A stretch of 11,878 nt of DNA from Treponema sp. UBA6988 (GTDB lineage Bacteria > Spirochaetota > Spirochaetia > Treponematales > Treponemataceae): NCBI GenBank assembly GCA_002448445.1, contig DJYC01000040.1, positions 1-11,878 on the forward strand, in the 5' to 3' direction. Position numbers and translations under genes: made by a program. This document shows, piece after piece, positions 6,736-11,878 of this stretch. The notes beneath the pieces were generated by a model that was given only the letters and a program-made list of their open reading frames with translations, did no database searches and was not told where the DNA came from. How positions within the stretch are numbered: the first letter of the stretch is position 1; each line of letters opens with the position of its first letter.

Positions 6736-8372
6736 TTAAATGGGAACCCCCGTTTTGTCTTTTTGTCGGCTTTGCAGTCCGCTAAATAAAGTATACCCTG
6801 AATTCCACCCCTTATCAATGCTTTGACGAATGGCTTTGTTTCCAGACGGGCGTGGCTTGGGGAGATGGAATCAAAAATCTCGAGTGTCTGCGCCAGGCTC
6901 CTATGGTTGTAGTCAGAAAGATGCTGAACTTTATCCAGCAGTTCCTGGGGGATAAACTTTCTTGCAGGAACATCCCTTTCAAAGACAGGGTTTTTGTCTG
7001 CAAAATCAAGCAAAGCTTTTTTCTGCCCTTCATCAAGTGCAAAGGCATCCGGCGGGAAAGATTTTTCGCTCTTGTGGCACTTACCTTCCAGGAATTCCTG
7101 GGTTGCCCTGTTGTTCTTCTCCAGACGCAAAACAAGTGTGGAAACACTTTTCTCTGCGGCCTCAACGGCAAGTTCATGGTTTGGGGCAAGAGAAATTACG
7201 TTGCCGCATTTTTCCACATTGTTGCGGGGAAAGCTTACGGTATTGCCCTTTCTGCACCTAAAGAACATGTTCTTTACAAAAGGATGGCAAGATGCGCTGT
7301 CTGCGTTGTAGACCTTGTGGATTTTTCCCGGTATGGAAATCCATGCCCTTTCTGCGCTTACGTTTTTGCATGGAACTTCGTAAACCTTGAAAGGACACTC
7401 TTTTACATCAAGAGGAATTCTTTGGTCAAGCAGTTCATTGGGCTCAAGACCAAGTGCAATCTGCATCAATGACTTTGTAAGATTAAGCGATGATGCGTAG
7501 GGGTATGTCCAGCCGGACATGTAGCCTCCGGAAAGGCGTGCCGCTATTTCTCCAATCATGGGGCCCTTTGCAGTATACTTTATGTCTGCCTTGGCAGCAC
7601 CGCATGTTAATCCCAATGCAGCTATTCCTTTTGCAAAAGTCTGGATAAGCTCCAGCTTTTTTTCTTCATCAAACACCGACGGCATTGTGTGCCCCATCTC
7701 TATAAAATATGGCGGGTAATAGATGTGGCGGTCTGCAAAACCGGTAATTGTAAGCGTGCCATTGTAAACAACGGAGTCTATGGAAAATTCAGGCCCTTCC
7801 ATGTAGTCTTCGAGAATGGCCCTTCCGCTTCTTGAATTGCGAGCGGCATCTTCCACTGCGGGAAGGAATTCTGCCTTGTTCCTTATAAGACGGCAGCCCC
7901 TTGCACCCATGTTGTCCACCGGCTTTACAACCTTGGGAAATTTCATTGAGTCAAGGATTTCCGGCTTTAGGAATGAAGCAATGTGGGACCTCTCAATCTG
8001 CGTAAATTCAGGGGAACTTACATTCATTGACTTAAAGCAGCCCCTCATCTTTATCTTGTCGCTCGCGTTTACGGCTGCTTCAAATGAATGGGACTTGAAT
8101 CCGCATTTTTGGGCCACGTAGCTTACGGATGCAGAAAAATCGGTTCCTGCTGTAAAGACACCGGCAATATTTTCCTTGTGCAAAAGCGCAAATTCTGCAA
8201 TTTTCTCGCGGTCTTTTAGGTCTATAAGCTCAAAGTGATCGGCAAAGGGTACGCAAACCGCATTGGGGTTCGCATCTACGGCAAGCACCTTAAAGCCAAG
8301 TTCCTTTGCGGCTTCAAAAGACGGCCGCTGCATGAGGCCTGCTCCCAAAATCAAAACATATCTGCCATCCAT
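6732..8372 (-). CDS. ATP-grasp ligase with an unexplained C-terminal extension
   Basis: ATP-grasp enzymes join a carboxylate to an amine (or similar nucleophile) through an acyl-phosphate. The 546 residues begin with a Rossmann-like pre-ATP-grasp domain (YVLILGAGLMQRPSFEAAKE, about 5-24). The ATP-grasp core (about 105-315) shows FPKVVKPVDNMGARGC (K150, glycine-rich loop), AILEDYMEGPEFSID (E188) and GEIAARLSGGYMSG (E275). Residues 325-415 look like the usual C-terminal subdomain, ending in GNVISLAPNHELAVEAAEKSV. About 420-546 is a mostly helical, charged extension I do not recognise. I chose ATG at 8370-8372 because AAGGTGA lies seven bases upstream; an in-frame TTG at 8391-8393 would add seven residues but overlaps the previous gene and its ribosome site. 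It starts two bases after the fusion gene's stop. The substrate is unknown; the neighbours suggest a sugar or glycan precursor. Confidence 0.88.
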   Translation of the reverse strand: MDGRYVLILGAGLMQRPSFEAAKELGFKVLAVDANPNAVCVPFADHFELIDLKDREKIAEFALLHKENIAGVFTAGTDFSASVSYVAQKCGFKSHSFEAAVNASDKIKMRGCFKSMNVSSPEFTQIERSHIASFLKPEILDSMKFPKVVKPVDNMGARGCRLIRNKAEFLPAVEDAARNSRSGRAILEDYMEGPEFSIDSVVYNGTLTITGFADRHIYYPPYFIEMGHTMPSVFDEEKKLELIQTFAKGIAALGLTCGAAKADIKYTAKGPMIGEIAARLSGGYMSGWTYPYASSLNLTKSLMQIALGLEPNELLDQRIPLDVKECPFKVYEVPCKNVSAERAWISIPGKIHKVYNADSASCHPFVKNMFFRCRKGNTVSFPRNNVEKCGNVISLAPNHELAVEAAEKSVSTLVLRLEKNNRATQEFLEGKCHKSEKSFPPDAFALDEGQKKALLDFADKNPVFERDVPARKFIPQELLDKVQHLSDYNHRSLAQTLEIFDSISPSHARLETKPFVKALIRGGIQGILYLADCKADKKTKRGFPFK

Positions 8373-8374
8373 AA

Positions 8375-10927
8375 TTAGTTCACCTTCCTGCAATAGACTT
8401 CAAAAGTATCCCCCAGCTTAAAAAGCATACTGAAGGTTTTGTACATGCGGAACTTCAATGACTTTGAATCCGAACCGCTCTTTTTTATTGAAGGAAATCT
8501 TTCGGGATGAATTCCTGTCGAGACAGTGCGCACAACCTTGAATCCGTATTTTTTTAGTATGGACGCGCAACGCTTGGGTTCCCAGAGGGTATAATGATCA
8601 GCGGGACTTTGAGCAAAAAATTCATCCGTATTGTATTTTTCGCTTACACCGGCAGCAGACGGGGTGCTGAATGCAAAAATACCGCCCTTCTTTACTATTT
8701 TTGAAACCGCCTTTAAAACGCTGTCCAAGTCCTGGAAATGTTCAATTACGTACCACATTGTTACTGCATCAAATTTATCCACTCCAAATTCTCCGGCAAC
8801 ATCCGCATCGGGGAAAGAAGCAAGCAAGGCTGGATAGTGCAAGGTGTTCTGAACGTATTCAACCGCATCCTTAGAAATGTCTGTTCCAAAAACATGCCAG
8901 CCAGAATCATTTGCGGCATCAAGGAAGGGACCCAGAGCACAGCCAATGTCCAGTACGGTTGGCGTTACGGATGAATGTCCGCGGCGGTAGATAAAGTCGA
9001 TTATGCTAACCCTACGCACACACTGGGCCTTTATGTTTTCAAAGTCATCCTGATAGGTTTTTCCGTACTGCTTTTTGTAGTCATCATAGAAGTAGTCATG
9101 ATTGTATTCAGTCTGATGACTTTGAATTGTCCACGACATGTAGATCATACCGCATTTTTGGCAGCGGCGGAAGGTTCTTTCTGGAGTACGGGCAATGAGG
9201 GGGTCTTTTGGCCAAGACTTCTTTTCTTCCCGGCAGACCGGGCAGTTAAGGTTTGTTCCCTGCGAAAGGTTCAGTATAAAAGAGTCAAGCTCGTGAATTC
9301 CGTTTTCCTTTATGTCTCTGTAAAGGGATTTTTTGTCTGCCAAAAGTTTTTGGAAAGACTCCTTGTTGATTAGGGATGCCTGAACGCATTTAAAGGAATA
9401 TTTTTCTGCAAGGCTTTCGTGTAGCGGAGTCGTACCCAAAAGGATTACGGCGCAACCTGCAGCAGAAGCCTCAAAGGCAGTAAATCCGTAATGTGTTACA
9501 ACAAGGTCAAATTCAAAAAGTTTTTCCCGCAAATTAATTACAGGTTCTATTACCCGAATGTACTTGGAAAGATTTTCCGGAACCTGATCCTGCAAACTCT
9601 TTGCCTTGGAAGCGTCGCCTGCTATAGCTGTTACGTAAAGACCGCATTCAGCAAGCGCAATGGCGGAAGGAAATGCAAGAGATGCCGGGTCTTCCCCACC
9701 AAGCACCACAAGAGCGGTATGAATTTTTGCACTCCTCTCTTCTTCCGAGCGGCGGTTCTTTGGAAGGATGATGAATCCTGGTTCAGCAAGGTTTGGCTTT
9801 CTTGTATAACCCAACGACGGGATTATATCCAGAAGGTAGTCAGCCCATTCAGTTTCAAGAGCTCCCTCGTCTATACTTGCAACAGGGCACTGCATGGAAA
9901 TTTTCTTTGCTTCAGCCTCGTCTGTTCTGAACAAATCCGTTACCGCAAGATTGTAGCTTGAAATGTTTTCCAGAGAAGACACAAGCTGCCACTTCTGGAG
10001 TCCTTCTGTATATGCTTCTTCCAAGAGAGCTTTTGCCTGTTCCAAGCCGCAGTCTTCAGGAACATAAATGTCTGCACCCGTCTTGCATGCCAAGTCAAGG
10101 CAGCGGCGGAGGTGTCCAGTTCCCGCACCTTTTTTTGTGCTTGGAATAAGAATCATGGGGTATTTTACGGAAGCTATCTGCATACCGCGGATTATTTCCT
10201 TTGTAGTATAGGGTTCAAGAACGTTTTTTTTGAACAAGGAATCCGAGGTCTTTGCCTTGTTAAGAGAAACGGCCCGTACAAAAGAAAGCGCCCGCCTGTA
10301 ATCGCTTGCAGTGTCTATAGTAGTGCGCAGCTCTGGATAATAATAGGCTGAAGGAGCCTTTAGAAAGAGGCAGTTAAAATGATCCTGATGCTTGTAGAGC
10401 GCAGGACCTACGTGCTCATGGTCTTCCTCTGTCAAGTTGGGGAGTTTGAATGCCTCCAAGAGGGAATGCGCAGAAAATATTTCCACCCCTGAACCGTGTG
10501 GAAGCCCGGTCCAAGTAATATAGTCAACCGAAGAGGAAGCCTTTCTCCTTTTGTATTCCTCAAGAAGCTCCGAAGCGGCATCGTAAAAGAGGAAGGGATT
10601 GTCCGCAGTGGCGCGAACCACAATGTCTGCCTTGGACACTTCTATTGTCTTGCAAAATCTGTCAAGCACATCTTCCTTGCTGCCAGCATAGAAATTCCAG
10701 CCACATTTTTTTGCTGCAAATTCAAGCTCAGGAGCACTCTCCGTATCAACAGCAAGATAATAGGCATCACAGGGAACCTTCTTCATTGAAGCGAGAACCC
10801 ACTCAAGTACGGCAAAACCTCCAAGCGGAAGAAGGGCCTTGCGGGGAAGCCTTGTTGAAGAAAGCCTGCACTGGACTATCAGCACAACCCTTTCTTTTTT
10901 TCTACCTAACAAATCAAACACACCCAT
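8375..10927 (-). CDS. Three-domain fusion: SpsF-type nucleotidyltransferase, SpsG/PseG-like domain, zinc-ribbon methyltransferase
   Basis: This 850-residue cytoplasmic protein joins three enzymes usually made separately. (1) Residues 14-250 are a SpsF/CMP-sugar-type nucleotidyltransferase: VQCRLSSTRLPRKALLPLGG (18-37), GSKEDVLDRF (82-91), RATADNPF (105-112), TTIDTASDY (202-210). (2) Residues 255-555 resemble SpsG/PseG and MurG-like glycosyltransferase folds: GAGTGHLRR (267-275), VVLGGEDP (407-414), and the nucleotide-sugar segment THYGFTAFEASAAGCAVILL (478-497). (3) Residues 558-850 begin with a zinc ribbon (CPVC 562-565, CQKC 589-592) and continue as a class I SAM methyltransferase: VLDIGCALGPFLDAA (658-672), FDAVTMWYVIEHFQDLDSVL (719-738), then GGIFAFSTP (748-756). 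No stop or frameshift is visible. The ATG (10925-10927) directly follows the glycosyltransferase TAG and has GGGGA six bases upstream. It probably activates and methylates a surface sugar; which sugar is unknown. Confidence 0.92.
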   Translation of the reverse strand: MGVFDLLGRKKERVVLIVQCRLSSTRLPRKALLPLGGFAVLEWVLASMKKVPCDAYYLAVDTESAPELEFAAKKCGWNFYAGSKEDVLDRFCKTIEVSKADIVVRATADNPFLFYDAASELLEEYKRRKASSSVDYITWTGLPHGSGVEIFSAHSLLEAFKLPNLTEEDHEHVGPALYKHQDHFNCLFLKAPSAYYYPELRTTIDTASDYRRALSFVRAVSLNKAKTSDSLFKKNVLEPYTTKEIIRGMQIASVKYPMILIPSTKKGAGTGHLRRCLDLACKTGADIYVPEDCGLEQAKALLEEAYTEGLQKWQLVSSLENISSYNLAVTDLFRTDEAEAKKISMQCPVASIDEGALETEWADYLLDIIPSLGYTRKPNLAEPGFIILPKNRRSEEERSAKIHTALVVLGGEDPASLAFPSAIALAECGLYVTAIAGDASKAKSLQDQVPENLSKYIRVIEPVINLREKLFEFDLVVTHYGFTAFEASAAGCAVILLGTTPLHESLAEKYSFKCVQASLINKESFQKLLADKKSLYRDIKENGIHELDSFILNLSQGTNLNCPVCREEKKSWPKDPLIARTPERTFRRCQKCGMIYMSWTIQSHQTEYNHDYFYDDYKKQYGKTYQDDFENIKAQCVRRVSIIDFIYRRGHSSVTPTVLDIGCALGPFLDAANDSGWHVFGTDISKDAVEYVQNTLHYPALLASFPDADVAGEFGVDKFDAVTMWYVIEHFQDLDSVLKAVSKIVKKGGIFAFSTPSAAGVSEKYNTDEFFAQSPADHYTLWEPKRCASILKKYGFKVVRTVSTGIHPERFPSIKKSGSDSKSLKFRMYKTFSMLFKLGDTFEVYCRKVN
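8380..8389 (-). promoter_or_regulatory. Ribosome binding site deciding the ATP-grasp start
   Basis: AGGAAGGTGA on the minus strand lies inside the last codons of the fusion gene, seven bases before the ATG at 8372. It favours that ATG over the in-frame TTG at 8393. Confidence 0.7.
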
Positions 10928-11878
10928 CTATTTTCCCCAGTCCTGAATTAAAGTCGCTGCATCCTTCTTAAACCTGTACTTGTTTTTTTCCGTCCACTTT
11001 CTTGCAAGTCCAAATAGCTCCAGCGCATCGCGGAAAGAACACGAACGGCGGGCTCTGAATGCAAAGAAGGAACTCAAAGGAATTTCCGCATGGTCATTCT
11101 TGAAGACCGGCAGAAGGTTCTTTATGTAAAAGCGGAGGTAAGAAGAATCAACCGTTTGGTTTTCCTCAGGAACATCTCCCGAATAGGAAAAACTGAATGA
11201 AGTCTGCACGGAAACCCTTTCCCCCCAAAGCCAGGCCCGGCAGAAAAGATCAACCTTTTGCCAGTAGGCAGAGGAAATCGTGTAGTCTGCACCACCAAGC
11301 TGTATGTACTTGTTGCGGTCGTAGAAGCCTGCAAGGTCGGCAGGATAGAGCGTAACATCCCCCTCTTGTATGGACAGTGACGAAGCCACCGTAAAAACGG
11401 ACTTTTCCGCAGTCGGGAAAAAGCGAACCGGAATTGACTGGAATGTTGAAGTTGTAAGCCTTGGGCATACGCAAAAATCATTCAGGGCAATAAGTTTCTT
11501 TGCAAGCTGGGGATTAAACAAAATGTCGTCCATGCACATGTCATCCTGCAGCACAAGCACGTATGGGGCGGTCGCCATGGACATTCCAAGGTTCAGCATG
11601 TCTCCTGCAGTAACATCCTCAAGCGCAACAACAAACCTAACACTGGGATAAAGCGACGAGGCATTTGCAGTTGCAAAACGGTTGCTCCCCCTTTCAACGC
11701 TTATGATGCTGTTAAAGCCGCGGTAAATGAGGTTGTCAAAGACACGACTCCTCGAAGTCCTGTCAGTTCTGTTCAAAACGATGCAGTCAACCGGCATCTT
11801 GGACAGAGAAGACTGCTCTGCCCCGCCCATAACGGTATGGTTTATCTGTCTCTGGTTAAAAATTGAAGGTATAGTATT
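10928..11878 (-). CDS. GT2-like glycosyltransferase, 5' end beyond the window
   Basis: The frame is open from the window edge to TAG at 10928-10930. The first in-frame ATG (11828-11830) has no ribosome site, and the 16 codons before it (NTIPSIFNQRQINHTV) read as ordinary protein continuous with what follows, so the true start is probably outside the window. Counting from that ATG, residues 13-40 (PVDCIVLNRTDRTSRSRVFD onward) and APYVLVLQDDM (88-98, an Asp-rich motif suited to metal and nucleotide-sugar binding) suggest a GT-A fold. The acceptor-side pattern follows at 169-203: FYDRNKYIQLGGADYT, then YWQKVDLFCRAWLWG, as in GT2 enzymes. The C-terminus is basic (KWTEKNKYRFKKDA). No membrane segment is seen. 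It abuts the fusion gene directly and likely works in the same glycan pathway. The family call is moderate; the sugar and acceptor are unknown. Confidence 0.75.
   Translation of the reverse strand, partial: NTIPSIFNQRQINHTVMGGAEQSSLSKMPVDCIVLNRTDRTSRSRVFDNLIYRGFNSIISVERGSNRFATANASSLYPSVRFVVALEDVTAGDMLNLGMSMATAPYVLVLQDDMCMDDILFNPQLAKKLIALNDFCVCPRLTTSTFQSIPVRFFPTAEKSVFTVASSLSIQEGDVTLYPADLAGFYDRNKYIQLGGADYTISSAYWQKVDLFCRAWLWGERVSVQTSFSFSYSGDVPEENQTVDSSYLRFYIKNLLPVFKNDHAEIPLSSFFAFRARRSCSFRDALELFGLARKWTEKNKYRFKKDAATLIQDWGK

Noticed and set aside
6733..6742. The palindrome CATTTAAATG at the amidase start codon, as a possible operator
   Set aside because: It is ten bases long and AT-rich, and it sits at a gene junction inside a continuous coding block with no promoter; chance is the simplest explanation.
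6852..7472. A 206-codon plus-strand open frame opposite the ATP-grasp gene
   Set aside because: It lies wholly antisense to a gene with clear motifs, shows no family features and has no ribosome site or promoter I can see; it is a shadow frame.
8373..8393. A TTG start giving a seven-residue longer ATP-grasp protein
   Set aside because: It would lie inside the end of the previous gene and overlap the ribosome site that fits the ATG at 8372; the Rossmann strand (YVLILGAG) also begins naturally after that ATG.
9491..9961. A 156-codon plus-strand open frame opposite the fusion gene
   Set aside because: It is antisense to the well-supported SpsG-like region, and its Cys/aromatic-rich composition is typical of a shadow frame.
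1..11878. A search by eye for CRISPR arrays, insertion sequences, toxin-antitoxin pairs or phage genes
   Set aside because: I found no direct-repeat arrays, transposase motifs, terminal inverted repeats or integrase-like genes; the region reads as ordinary chromosome with dense co-directional genes.

Overview
The window looks like a chromosomal segment from a spirochaete, most likely a treponeme. The strongest marker is a complete flaA, the sheath protein of spirochaete periplasmic flagella. Next to it are a small GerMN-domain protein and a periplasmic N-acetylmuramoyl-L-alanine amidase; from memory, Treponema pallidum has a similar amidase / small protein / flaA order. Every gene I can support lies on the minus strand, so transcription runs from high to low coordinates. 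I see no insertion sequence, phage gene or CRISPR array.

In transcription order, the right half (11878 to 5232) is a tightly packed five-gene block with no gap longer than 2 bases. It encodes (1) a GT2-like glycosyltransferase cut by the window edge; (2) an 850-residue fusion of a SpsF-type nucleotidyltransferase, a SpsG/PseG/MurG-like glycosyltransferase-fold domain and a zinc-ribbon SAM methyltransferase; (3) an ATP-grasp ligase with an unexplained C-terminal extension; (4) the secreted amidase; and (5) a membrane-anchored GerMN protein. The first three look like cytoplasmic enzymes that activate, modify or transfer a sugar, and the last two act in the periplasm. flaA follows with its own strong sigma-70-type promoter and a clear intrinsic terminator.

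The left half holds separate units: a single-domain RelA/SpoT-type (p)ppGpp synthetase fused to TPR repeats, with its own promoter; tRNA-Glu(UUC) with a near-consensus promoter and an intrinsic terminator; a 270-base intergenic region with a GC-rich palindromic block of unknown nature; and a strong promoter driving an unrecognised 169-residue acidic-tailed protein followed by a Cache-type methyl-accepting chemotaxis protein that runs off the left edge.

The most interesting element is the fusion protein and its translational linkage through ATP-grasp to a cell-wall amidase next to flaA. A surface-, wall- or flagellum-linked glycan pathway is a reasonable hypothesis. The sequence alone does not identify the sugar or the acceptor.
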